Assembly (NCBI GenBank): GCA_020849375.1
Contig: JADLGJ010000036.1
Span: 1 to 34,986, forward strand
Direction: 5' to 3'
DNA length: 34,986 bases
From: Candidatus Omnitrophota bacterium
GTDB lineage: Bacteria; Omnitrophota; Gorgyraeia; Zapsychrales; JANLHA01
Every line of letters starts with the position of its first letter. Positions within the stretch are counted from its first letter, which is position 1. The notes under the pieces are model-generated. The model ran no database searches. It saw only the letters and a program-made list of their open reading frames with translations, and had not been told where the DNA came from. Positions 1 to 8,026 of the stretch are shown here, one piece after another. The position numbers and the translations under genes were made by a program.

Positions 1-534
1 AAAATACAATACCGCTGCAAAGAAATAAACGGTCCCGCCGGGCAAATAGAAATTGAACCCATTGAAAGCTACTAAAAATAGATTGTGGATCTTATGGCTG
101 GGCAAGAAATAAAGCTGTAAAAGATTCGGATTATTTGTTACATGGCTCAAAGGGATCGCCCCGAATTTCATGAAACCGATAACGAGGATCATGAGCGAAA
201 CATGCAGCCAAAGCGCCAAGGAAACGCAGAATTTTGTTAAAACCGCACGCTGCAACAAGAACATTCCGGCAAGAATATAAAAGACCGCCGTAAAGACCTC
301 GATGACGGTGATCGCCCGGAACAAAAGGTCATGATAAAGTTTAGCGTGCGGGGACCGCACTTTCTTAACCACCTCAACTTCGGCGGTAGAAGAACCGCTG
401 GCTGATACCGCGGACGAAAAAGCCACCCGGGGAGCAATTTCATAACAACGGGACTGAATGAAACTGAACCACACCGCTCCCAAAATAATAAAAAAAACCG
501 CCAACGCGTTCATCGCCACCGAAGGTGATCTCAT
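1..534 (-). CDS. Integral membrane protein of unknown function (C-terminus beyond window edge)
   Basis: I do not recognise this family. The frame stays open from an ATG at 534 to the window edge, giving 178 codons without a stop, so the C-terminus is missing. The start is well supported: AGGAGG lies five bases upstream of the ATG and overlaps the TAG stop of the preceding deaminase gene, so the two are probably translationally coupled. The N-terminus is hydrophobic (starts MRSPSVAMNALAVFFIILGA). A Ser/Ala-rich and charged segment follows, possibly extracytoplasmic, then at least two further hydrophobic stretches (around residues 76-95 and 100-125) and another near the edge. No catalytic motif is visible. 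It is the third gene of the operon that begins with the giant coiled-coil gene. That it is a membrane partner of that protein is inference only. Confidence 0.75.
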   Translation of the reverse strand, partial: MRSPSVAMNALAVFFIILGAVWFSFIQSRCYEIAPRVAFSSAVSASGSSTAEVEVVKKVRSPHAKLYHDLLFRAITVIEVFTAVFYILAGMFLLQRAVLTKFCVSLALWLHVSLMILVIGFMKFGAIPLSHVTNNPNLLQLYFLPSHKIHNLFLVAFNGFNFYLPGGTVYFFAAVLYF

Positions 535-543
535 ATCCGCCTC

Positions 544-1032
544 CTAATATGTTTTTTTACCTTTGCTCCGGCCCCATTGATGCAATAAGGCCGCATTTTC
601 TTTTTTCAACAAACCGCCGCAAACATGGACAGAACTTTTTCCGGCCGACTTCATTTTCTTGGCAGAAATAAAAAGCTCATTGAATCCCGCCAATTTTGCA
701 TCTTGGATCGATGCGCCATAGTAGACCGTTTTTAATCCCGCCCAATGACAGGCGCTAAAACACATCGGGCACGGTTCACACGTCGAATAGATCACACAAT
801 CTTTCAATGAAACCATTTTAAGCTTACGGCAGGCACTGCGGATCGCTTGCACTTCAGCGTGGGCGGTAATATCTGTTGTTTGCCAAACGCGGTTGTGCTC
901 AACAGCGACCACAACCCCTTTTCTGACAATGCAAGCACCAAAAGGTGCCTGGCCGTTCGCGGTTCCCGCAAGGGCTTTCTCCATGGCTAAACGCATAAAA
1001 CCTTCGTCGCCTTTTTTAAATAACGTGCTCAT
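544..1032 (-). CDS. guaD: Guanine deaminase-like nucleoside/nucleobase deaminase (CDA fold)
   Basis: A 162-residue zinc-dependent deaminase of the cytidine deaminase superfamily. The zinc and proton-shuttle motif HAEVQAI lies near residue 58 and the two zinc cysteines are in CEPCPMC. From memory, the surroundings (TAHAEVQAIR, a following AGF segment and the C-terminal KKTY) resemble Bacillus GuaD, which deaminates guanine to xanthine, more than tRNA adenosine deaminase TadA. In the GuaD family the C-terminal tail reaches the active site. Length fits the family (about 155-165 residues). The ATG overlaps the stop of the upstream coiled-coil gene as ATGA, and its own TAG overlaps the ribosome-binding site of the next gene. 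Substrate is not proven: it could act on another purine or nucleoside. The gene symbol is by resemblance only. Confidence 0.8.
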   Translation of the reverse strand: MSTLFKKGDEGFMRLAMEKALAGTANGQAPFGACIVRKGVVVAVEHNRVWQTTDITAHAEVQAIRSACRKLKMVSLKDCVIYSTCEPCPMCFSACHWAGLKTVYYGASIQDAKLAGFNELFISAKKMKSAGKSSVHVCGGLLKKENAALLHQWGRSKGKKTY

Positions 1033-4000
1033 TTGACGACGATCTTACGGCCCGCGGCTCCCTGTTGGGATTCCGCAGGAATATTATTCTTAGAATAGAG
1101 CTCTTTGAGCTTGGCTTCGATCACTTCTTTCTCGTCCAAAAGATTGTAATAATCTTTTTCCGAAGCCCCGGCTTCATCTAAAAGTTTCGCGATCTGCGCT
1201 TCGTTCTGTTTGACATTGTCTTCCGCTGCAGACAATTTTTCGACGAGATAACGGTTCTTCTCCTGTAATTCTTTAACGATCGCATCCGAATCCGTACCAT
1301 TGGCCTGGCGCTTAACATCTTCCAGCTTTTTACTCAGGAAAATATTCTCCTGCTGCGCAGATGATAATGACAAAGTGGCCTTATCCATTTCTTTGAGCAA
1401 TCCTTCGACCTTGCTTTGTTTATCGATCAAAGCTGCAGCTTTCTGCTGCGATTCTTTTTCCAAAGCGCTGATCTTCTCGTCGCGCGTTTTGATCTCCGCC
1501 GCGATACGCTGTGCGACCGATGCATTGGTCTTTTCTAAAAGGTCATTGAGAGCACGTATCTTTTCTTCTAACGGCGCGGCCGCAGCAGCGATCTGTTGTA
1601 CCGCATCTTTCTGCAACTGCGCACTTTGTGCTGTGAGCTGCTGGATCTTATCTTGCAGCGATTTTTGTTCCTGCGCTAAACGCTGATCAATAGAACTTTC
1701 AGAAGCGCGAAGCTTATCCTGCAACTGCGCATTCTTTTGTGCCCAATTTTTATTATCCTGCACAACCGCCGCAAAATCCGCAGCGCCTTTTTGATTAGCT
1801 TGCGTTAAAGCGTTGATCTTTTGTTCCTGGCCGGCCAACTGCTTTTGCAGGTCAGCCGCGGCTTTATCTTTTTCGGCTAACTTTTGCGAATCGGCATCAA
1901 CGGTCTTTTTAACATCCGTTTGCAAAGCCTGGATCTGATCGAGCAAAGGTTGTTTAGCGGCCGCAACCTGGCCGGGAACAGAATCGCGGACATTCTTGAT
2001 CTCACCGATCAACGTATTGATCTTTTCCTGCAACGGCCCTTTAGCGGCACTGACCTGAACATCAACGCTCTTTGCACTTTCAGCAAGCTGGGCTTGTAAG
2101 TTCTTGATATTATCTTGCAGCGGGGCTAAAGCTTTCGCCAACTTCTCATTGCTGGAACGTTCGCTGTCTGCCAGTTTTTGTTGATATTGCGCGATCGTTT
2201 TTTCATACGCGGCTTTTGTTTCTTCCAAACGTGCCGTCCAGGACTTGTCGGCAGTTTTTGTTTTCTCGGCAAGGGCACGGGCTTGGGCATCAAGATCCGC
2301 ACGTGCGCTGGCCACTGCCTGGCTTGCTTCTGCACGGGCGGCTTCAAGCTGCGTTTTTTGAAGGGCAAGGTTTTGATCAAACTTAGCCGCCTGCGCTTGC
2401 GCTGCCGCTAACATTTTAGCGGCCTCTGCTCTTTCCTGCTGGAGACGAACGATCGCATTATCCTTTTGCTCGAGCGTTGCTTGCGCGGTATCTAACGTCT
2501 TACGTACCGACGTGCTTTGTTCTTTTTCAGCCGCAACAGCTTGTGCCAAACGGGCCGCTGACGCAGCGTCATTGGCTTGAATTTGTTTTTCTAAACTGTT
2601 GATCTTCTCGGCGAGCGGAGCTTTCGCCAATTCAATATTCTTGGCTTGTTGGTCCTGCGCCGCCTTCATTTGATTTTTCAAAGTATTGATCTGGTCGTTC
2701 AACGGCTTACTGGCGTCCGCGACTTTAACTGAGACTAAGTTCTGCGCTTCGCGTAACTGCGCCTGCAATCCTTCGATCTGCTTTAAAAGCGGGGCCTTCG
2801 CTTCTTCGACCTTTGGTGCGACCGCATCTCGACTGGCCTGCACTTCGCGGTCCAAAGACTGCAAAGCTTTTTCCAGCGGAGCACGCGCCGTGTTGATCCG
2901 ATCATGAACCGAAGCCTCGGCCGCTTTCACCTGTTCATTCAAACTTTTAATCTTTTCTTCCTGCGCTTTTTGCGCTTGCGCAACTTTTTGATCTGACAAA
3001 GCTGCTTGCTCGCTCAATTGTTTTTGTAAAGCTTTGATCTGGTTTTCCAGCGGGAGCTTGGCCTGGTCAATACGCGCCGGCAAAACTTGCTCTGCCGCCT
3101 TTAACCGCAACTCCAACTCCTGGAGGTCATCTGTCAGGGATTTGCGGGCCTCGGCGATCTTTTGCGGGACCGCATCTTCAGCGTTCTTCAAGCGGACCTG
3201 AAGGTCTTCAATTTGTTTTAGCAACGGTGCCTTTGCTTCATTGACCTTTTGCGGCTGAGCATCTTGCTGAGCTTTCATTTGAACCTGCAGATTCTCGATC
3301 TGCTTTTGCAAAGGAGCCCTGGCTTCTTCAATTTGTCCGGGAACACTCGCCTGCCCGGCTTGCAAACGCGCTTCCAGCGAAGAGATCTTCTTGGCAAGTT
3401 CTACATTTTCACTATTCTTACTCGCCAAGTTTTGCGCCGTTTTGTTCTTCTCGGCGGACAAAGCGGCAAGAGCAGCATCTTTTTGATCTAATAAATTCTT
3501 TGTTTCTTTTAATTGAGCGCGTGCCTGACTCAAATCTTGTTCCAGCGGAGCTTTAGCTTTCGCGGATTCCGTTGAAACAGCACCTTGTGCTTCTTTCAAA
3601 CTTGCCTGTAAAGCCGCGATCTGATCCTGCAAAGGTTTGGTCGCTTGTTTGACCTGCTCCTGGGCCTGCGTATCACTGGACTTCATTTTCTCAACCAAAA
3701 AATTGATCTTCTCGAGAAGAGGCGCCTTGGCTTGTTCGATCTGGGCGGGAACGCCTTCCTGCCCGGCTTTTAATCTTGCTTCAAGCTCATCAATTTGCTT
3801 TTGCAATGGCGCTGTCGCTGCGGCGATCTGCTCGGGCTGTTTGCTTTGCGCAACCTTCAACTTCTGTTGCAAATCAGCGATCTGTCCAGCCTGCTGATCA
3901 CCGGCATTTTTTAGTTTTTGTTGAAGGTCGGTGATCTGCGCAAGAAGCGGTTTGCGCGCTTCTTCAATTTGTCCGGGAACACTCGCCTGTCCGGCTTGCA

Positions 4001-6281
4001 GACGGGCTTCTAATTCTTTGATCTTATTTTCTAACGGAGCTTTCTCAGCGGCGATCTGTTCAGGTTGTTTGCTTTGGGCAACTTTCAATTTTTGCTGAAG
4101 GTCAGTAACCTGCGCTAGCAAGGGTTTGCGCGCTTCTTCAATATGTCCGGGAACGCTCGCCTCTCCGGCTTGCAGACGGGCTTCTAGTTCTTTGATCTTA
4201 TTTTCTAAGGGAGCTTTCTCAGCGGCGATCTGCTCAGGTTGCTTGCTTTGTGCAACCTTCAACTTTTGCTGTAATTCAGCAATTTGCCCGGACTGCTGAT
4301 CCCCTGCATTTTTTATTTTCTGTTGCAGGTCCGTGATCTGGGCAAGAAGCGGTTTGCGCGCTTCTTCAATTTGTCCGGGAACGCTCGCCTGTCCAGCCTG
4401 TAATCTTAATTCGAGTTCGTCAATCTTCTTTTGTAATGGCGCTGTCGCTGCGGCGATCTGGTCGGGTTGTTTACTTTGAGCAACTTTCAACTTCTGCTGG
4501 AGGTCAGTAACCTGCGCTAGCAAGGGTTTGCGCGCTTCTTCGATTTGTCCGGGAACGCTCGCCTGCCCGGCTTGCAATCTCGATTCAAGTTCAGCGATCT
4601 GAGCCACAAGCGGTTTGCGGGCTTGTTCAACTTGCGCGGACGTAGCATCCTGGTTGGCTTTCAATTGATCAGCAAGTTCAAAGATCTTATTTGCCAATGG
4701 AGCTTTAGCTTGCTCGACCTGGGTGGCAACGCTATCCTGGATAACTTTTTGTTGAGCTTCTAATTCCTTGATCCGGAGCTGTAATGGTGTCGTGGCTTCA
4801 GCGATCTTTTCCGACGGGTCAACTTCCTGCACCTTCGGCCGGCTTTCCCATTCTTTCAAACGGGCTTCCAGGCGGGCCACATCAGTTTTAAGCGTAGCCT
4901 GGGCTTCTAAAGAAACTTTCAGCGCGGCTTCTTTTTCGCCGGAGTTATCGGCTTTTGTTTTGACCTGCTGTTCCAGAGACTGGATACGGTCTAAAAGCGG
5001 CGTTTTGGCAGCGGCAATTTTTTCGGCCGCAGCTTTATCGGACTGCGCCAGGCGCTCCTGAAGCTCGGTGACGCGGGCATCAACTAATTTTGCCGCCATC
5101 AATTTGTCTTTTTGGCCGGCAAGTTCTTTCGTTAAAGAATCCACCCGCTGTTGCAAAAGCCGGTTCTGGTCGTTGGCGGCGGAAAGGGTCGCGGTCTTTT
5201 CTTTTAAAGCACTGATCTCATTTTCAAGGGGACGCTTGGCTTCGATCGCCTTTTGTAACTCAGCACCCGTTTGGGCAAGATCATCTTTTATGGCTCTTAA
5301 TTTCTTTTCCCAATTTTTATCCAGAGATGAAGACTGTTGATCGGCATGGCTTTGCGCATCTTTAAGCTGTTTTTGCAAATCATTGATCTGCTCGCGTAAA
5401 GTTTTTTGCGCCTCTTCGATCTCAGAAGCCATCATCGCCTTTGTTTCACGCAACTGCGCTTCTAAGGACTGCACTTTTTCTTCAAGAGGCTTCTTGACCT
5501 CTTCAATGCTTGGCCCAGCCGGCTCTTTTTTAGCCTTGCTCTTATCTTTAGCGGCGAGCTGGGCTTGGGCTAAACTTTTCTCAAGTTTTACCTTTTCCTC
5601 GTTCAAAGCATCGATCTTAGTATTGCCGTCTTTAATAAACGACCCCTTGATCTGCAAATCCTGCTTCAAGCTGGCGAGCTGTTGACGCAATTCTTCAACT
5701 TGTGCACTTTGTGCACCGCCACTCTTCTTTTGCGAATACTTCTTCTCGGCTTCCTGTAAGCGGTCCTGAAGTTTGATCAATTCCTGCTTCAGCGCAGTGA
5801 CCTGGCTATTATCAGTGGGTTTTTTTGCGGCCTGGGCCTTGGCGGCGGCTAACTCGCTTTGTAAATTCGCGATCTGCTCTTTAAGAGCGGCGGTGGCGTT
5901 ATCAATCTCTTCTTGCGGAACAACGGCAGGCTTTTGTAATTCCGCCGTCAAGTTCGCGACTTTTTCGTTGAGAGCGACTTTTTCTTTGGCGAGGACCGCT
6001 TGCCGTTCTTTTGCGGCGGACAGGTCCTGTTCAAGATTTGTTATCTTTTGTTGATCGGCTACGCTCGGCCCCTGCGAGGGTGCGGGTGCCGGTGCGGGCG
6101 ACTGGCTCAATTTTTCTTTTAGTTCTTTATTCTCGGCCACGATCGCATCATAACGCTGGATCAGCATGTCCAATTTTTGTGTGACGTTCGCCGCTTTCGG
6201 AGGCGCCGACTCTTGGGCCCAACTGTTAGTCCCGGAAAGCAAAAGTGTGGCGACAATTAAATAGAGAAAATGAACACGCAT
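1029..6281 (-). CDS. Giant exported coiled-coil protein with 29-residue proline-marked repeats
   Basis: A 1750-residue protein starting with a signal peptide (hydrophobic core at residues 5-17, likely cleavage after SWA at residue 22). A short coiled coil and a Pro/Ala-rich linker near residues 60-72 follow. From about residue 258 to 1600 there are roughly thirty modules of 29 residues, of the type IEEARKPLLAQ-x-x-x-L-x-x-x-L. A Pro-Leu pair sits at module positions 7-8 in most copies. Degenerate coiled coil fills the gaps between module groups and the C-terminus, which ends basic (GRKIVVK). No transmembrane segment after the signal peptide, no anchor and no catalytic domain is visible. AAGGAG precedes the ATG by six bases, and a promoter lies at 6334-6361. 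It heads an operon with the deaminase and a membrane protein. The role is unknown; a periplasmic or surface spacer or filament is inference. Confidence 0.9.
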   Translation of the reverse strand: MRVHFLYLIVATLLLSGTNSWAQESAPPKAANVTQKLDMLIQRYDAIVAENKELKEKLSQSPAPAPAPSQGPSVADQQKITNLEQDLSAAKERQAVLAKEKVALNEKVANLTAELQKPAVVPQEEIDNATAALKEQIANLQSELAAAKAQAAKKPTDNSQVTALKQELIKLQDRLQEAEKKYSQKKSGGAQSAQVEELRQQLASLKQDLQIKGSFIKDGNTKIDALNEEKVKLEKSLAQAQLAAKDKSKAKKEPAGPSIEEVKKPLEEKVQSLEAQLRETKAMMASEIEEAQKTLREQINDLQKQLKDAQSHADQQSSSLDKNWEKKLRAIKDDLAQTGAELQKAIEAKRPLENEISALKEKTATLSAANDQNRLLQQRVDSLTKELAGQKDKLMAAKLVDARVTELQERLAQSDKAAAEKIAAAKTPLLDRIQSLEQQVKTKADNSGEKEAALKVSLEAQATLKTDVARLEARLKEWESRPKVQEVDPSEKIAEATTPLQLRIKELEAQQKVIQDSVATQVEQAKAPLANKIFELADQLKANQDATSAQVEQARKPLVAQIAELESRLQAGQASVPGQIEEARKPLLAQVTDLQQKLKVAQSKQPDQIAAATAPLQKKIDELELRLQAGQASVPGQIEEARKPLLAQITDLQQKIKNAGDQQSGQIAELQQKLKVAQSKQPEQIAAEKAPLENKIKELEARLQAGEASVPGHIEEARKPLLAQVTDLQQKLKVAQSKQPEQIAAEKAPLENKIKELEARLQAGQASVPGQIEEARKPLLAQITDLQQKLKNAGDQQAGQIADLQQKLKVAQSKQPEQIAAATAPLQKQIDELEARLKAGQEGVPAQIEQAKAPLLEKINFLVEKMKSSDTQAQEQVKQATKPLQDQIAALQASLKEAQGAVSTESAKAKAPLEQDLSQARAQLKETKNLLDQKDAALAALSAEKNKTAQNLASKNSENVELAKKISSLEARLQAGQASVPGQIEEARAPLQKQIENLQVQMKAQQDAQPQKVNEAKAPLLKQIEDLQVRLKNAEDAVPQKIAEARKSLTDDLQELELRLKAAEQVLPARIDQAKLPLENQIKALQKQLSEQAALSDQKVAQAQKAQEEKIKSLNEQVKAAEASVHDRINTARAPLEKALQSLDREVQASRDAVAPKVEEAKAPLLKQIEGLQAQLREAQNLVSVKVADASKPLNDQINTLKNQMKAAQDQQAKNIELAKAPLAEKINSLEKQIQANDAASAARLAQAVAAEKEQSTSVRKTLDTAQATLEQKDNAIVRLQQERAEAAKMLAAAQAQAAKFDQNLALQKTQLEAARAEASQAVASARADLDAQARALAEKTKTADKSWTARLEETKAAYEKTIAQYQQKLADSERSSNEKLAKALAPLQDNIKNLQAQLAESAKSVDVQVSAAKGPLQEKINTLIGEIKNVRDSVPGQVAAAKQPLLDQIQALQTDVKKTVDADSQKLAEKDKAAADLQKQLAGQEQKINALTQANQKGAADFAAVVQDNKNWAQKNAQLQDKLRASESSIDQRLAQEQKSLQDKIQQLTAQSAQLQKDAVQQIAAAAAPLEEKIRALNDLLEKTNASVAQRIAAEIKTRDEKISALEKESQQKAAALIDKQSKVEGLLKEMDKATLSLSSAQQENIFLSKKLEDVKRQANGTDSDAIVKELQEKNRYLVEKLSAAEDNVKQNEAQIAKLLDEAGASEKDYYNLLDEKEVIEAKLKELYSKNNIPAESQQGAAGRKIVVK
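3330..4560 (-). repeat. Homogenised 174-bp tandem units inside the coiled-coil gene
   Basis: A near-identical stretch (gcgcgcttcttc, then tgtccgggaac after a short variable gap) recurs with starts at 3954, 4128, 4356 and 4530. Spacings are 174, 228 and 174 bp. A related but less similar copy is near 3325. The 174-bp unit encodes 58 residues, which is two alternating 29-residue modules. The 228-bp spacing contains one extra 18-residue partial module. DNA-level similarity is much higher here than in the rest of the gene, which indicates recent duplication or gene conversion. Short-read assemblies may miscount the copies. Confidence 0.9.
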
Positions 6282-6333
6282 GGCTTCTCCTTATGATTTG
6301 AACACGAAGTGAAAATTCATAAATACGGATTTT

Positions 6334-6361
6334 ATTATATTATGAAAGACGGAAAGGTAAA
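6334..6361 (-). promoter_or_regulatory. Sigma70-like promoter for the coiled-coil operon
   Basis: On the minus strand TTTACC (6361-6356) is followed after 16 bp by TATAAT (6339-6334), a perfect -10 box. The predicted start is about 45 bases before the ATG at 6281. Confidence 0.6.
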
Positions 6362-6410
6362 ATAAAAACGGGGAAAAATAAAACTTTTCCGCACGCGGAC
6401 AATCAAGATT

Positions 6411-6419
6411 TGCTATACT
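6411..6419 (+). promoter_or_regulatory. Extended -10 element upstream of the 6454 gene
   Basis: TGCTATACT ends 34 bases before the ATG at 6454. The TGN extension can compensate for the lack of a clear -35 box. It is divergent from the promoter at 6334-6361. Confidence 0.4.
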
Positions 6420-6453
6420 CGAAACGATAACAAAACAAAAACATGGGGGCAAA

Positions 6454-7161
6454 ATGGGGTCGGATGTTTGGCGCAATTTTATCAATAAGCCAAAGCTAAG
6501 TAATTACATCACGAACATGGCGGAAGTCGGTTACAGCCATTACGGGCCGACGTTCGCTGTCGCCGGAACGCTGGGTTCGCTCAACGCCGTGATCCTCGTC
6601 CACAATATTTGCGCGGAGGTCACGTCCCAAAAAAGCAAAGTGTCCCACTTTATGGATTGGTTCGCTTTCCGGCCGGCGCATTATGTGATGGGGAACTTTT
6701 CCGGTATGGACCTGACCATGGCTTCAAAATTTTCAATTGCCCCCAATCATTCTCACGAACACAACACGCTATTTATTGACGCCAATCGTTTTTCCGAAAT
6801 GAAATCGGCTTTGACAGTTATCAAGAATTCTTGGGAAGAGGCCCTCTTCGTAGCGGCAAAAGACGGAAAAACGATCAACACCGCGAGCCTGTTCGCCGAA
6901 TTTAAAGAGCTTAGGATCGTCGCCGGCGCAACAGAACGCTTAAAAACGATGAATTATTGGGAACCGGGGGAATACAACGTCAAGGTCCGGGTGACGACGG
7001 AAAACCCAAAACAATTCTTTGATATCAAGAGAGATTTTGTCCTGACGGACGCTGATACCCAAAAGCTGCTCAACAATGTGCCGCTCATTATCTCCAACAT
7101 CTGCCAGCAGCCGCATATGAACTATGCCTGCACAACGCCCGCGCTCATCATCAAAAAATAA
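6454..7161 (+). CDS. Hypothetical protein, 235 residues
   Basis: I do not recognise this protein. Start ATG at 6454 has GGGGG a few bases upstream and an extended -10 element at 6411-6419. The N-terminal third holds one moderately hydrophobic stretch (about residues 30-53) that could be a membrane segment or a buried core, and there is no classical signal peptide. A His-rich motif (NHSHEHNT, around residue 98) could bind metal, but nothing else supports an enzyme. The C-terminal half reads like a beta-rich domain, including YWEPGEYNVKVRVTTENP. The gene is divergent from the coiled-coil operon and convergent with the next minus-strand gene, with only 3 bp between their stop codons. A separate transcription unit is likely. 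Confidence 0.75.
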   Translation: MGSDVWRNFINKPKLSNYITNMAEVGYSHYGPTFAVAGTLGSLNAVILVHNICAEVTSQKSKVSHFMDWFAFRPAHYVMGNFSGMDLTMASKFSIAPNHSHEHNTLFIDANRFSEMKSALTVIKNSWEEALFVAAKDGKTINTASLFAEFKELRIVAGATERLKTMNYWEPGEYNVKVRVTTENPKQFFDIKRDFVLTDADTQKLLNNVPLIISNICQQPHMNYACTTPALIIKK

Positions 7162-7164
7162 TGG

Positions 7165-8019
7165 CTACTCTTCGCGCAGTATCCCGCCGGTCGTCATATA
7201 GTAACTCTTTTTGCCGCGACCTTTCCATCCTTGCGGCTGAGCTTTCACATAATATCCAAAGCCGCGAAAATCACAAATGAACACATAGTTATGCAGCGTT
7301 TGCCCGCAATAATCTTCAACAAGATATTTTTCCGGCCCGCTGACCAAGCTCACACTGTCCGTCGGGAAATAGCCGTTGTGCTTAAGGGCATAATTTTCCG
7401 CCGCGACCCCGAGAGCCGCAAGCACCTTCTGCGCTTCAAGCTGCGAGTTGACCGGCGGATGGAGGGCCTGCCAATCCTGCGCAAAGCGCACCGTTCCGAA
7501 CGGGATCAAAACGACCAACGGGACCAAGATCAGCCCCAGAAAGATCTTCCCAAAATTAAACTGATAAACAGTCGTGAATCCGATCCCTGCCAACATGGTA
7601 AACGCGCCCGCCGCAAACCAGTATCCAACACCGGGAACATAGGCCAGAACGAAAGCCGGCGATGAAAAAGCAAGAACATAAACCGTCGTTTTGAGATCCG
7701 CTGTCTCGCCTAAAAGGGCAAGGATCCTTTGAAAAAGAAAAGCGACCAAATAAAGCAAAGCCGGCGTGATCATTAAAATAAGAATGACCGCCATAAACGG
7801 AACCACGTAAAGCATTTGCGGGATGAGCGGGCCAGCCAAATAAAAAGCGTTGTAAAAATTGAAGGTAAGAGGTTCCTGATAATCTTCGCGCACTTCGAGC
7901 TTTTCGAAATAATCGACCGGCCTGGCCATCGCCTCAAAAAGGGTCATAAAAAAAGCTTGGGAGCCGCCGATACGCTCACGCTCCTGCCAGGGGATCATTT
8001 TCTTAGGGACAACCGTCAC
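7165..8019 (-). CDS. Yip1-like membrane protein with C-terminal pseudopilin-like domain
   Basis: A 284-residue protein. The N-terminal region (KMIPWQERERIG, then FFMTLFEAMARPVDYFEKL) followed by about five hydrophobic segments to residue 180 matches the layout of Yip1-domain membrane proteins. From about residue 195 to the end the sequence changes. A helix (VAAENYALKHNGYFPTD), then short strands containing GFGYYVKAQPQGW and a final TTGGILREE, recalls the globular C-terminal part of GspG-like pseudopilins but without their hydrophobic N-terminal helix. GTG at 8019 is preceded by TGAGG. An internal ATG at codon 8 is an alternative start. The gene is last in a three-gene envelope operon, seven bases... 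after the stop of the TPR glycosyltransferase. Function is unknown; the two-part reading is by eye. Confidence 0.75.
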   Translation of the reverse strand: MTVVPKKMIPWQERERIGGSQAFFMTLFEAMARPVDYFEKLEVREDYQEPLTFNFYNAFYLAGPLIPQMLYVVPFMAVILILMITPALLYLVAFLFQRILALLGETADLKTTVYVLAFSSPAFVLAYVPGVGYWFAAGAFTMLAGIGFTTVYQFNFGKIFLGLILVPLVVLIPFGTVRFAQDWQALHPPVNSQLEAQKVLAALGVAAENYALKHNGYFPTDSVSLVSGPEKYLVEDYCGQTLHNYVFICDFRGFGYYVKAQPQGWKGRGKKSYYMTTGGILREE

Positions 8020-8026
8020 GATAACC

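Noticed and set aside
237-443. 68-codon minus-strand reading frame near the left edge
   Set aside because: It lies in another frame inside the longer membrane-protein gene (1-534), which has a strong ribosome-binding site and hydrophobic segments.
3330-4560. Possible CRISPR array because of regular repeats
   Set aside because: The repeats are in frame, encode a protein module and have no short unique spacers.
1300-6054. Many plus-strand open frames opposite the coiled-coil gene
   Set aside because: They arise from biased Gln/Lys/Ala/Leu codons on the true coding strand and show no starts or domains of their own.
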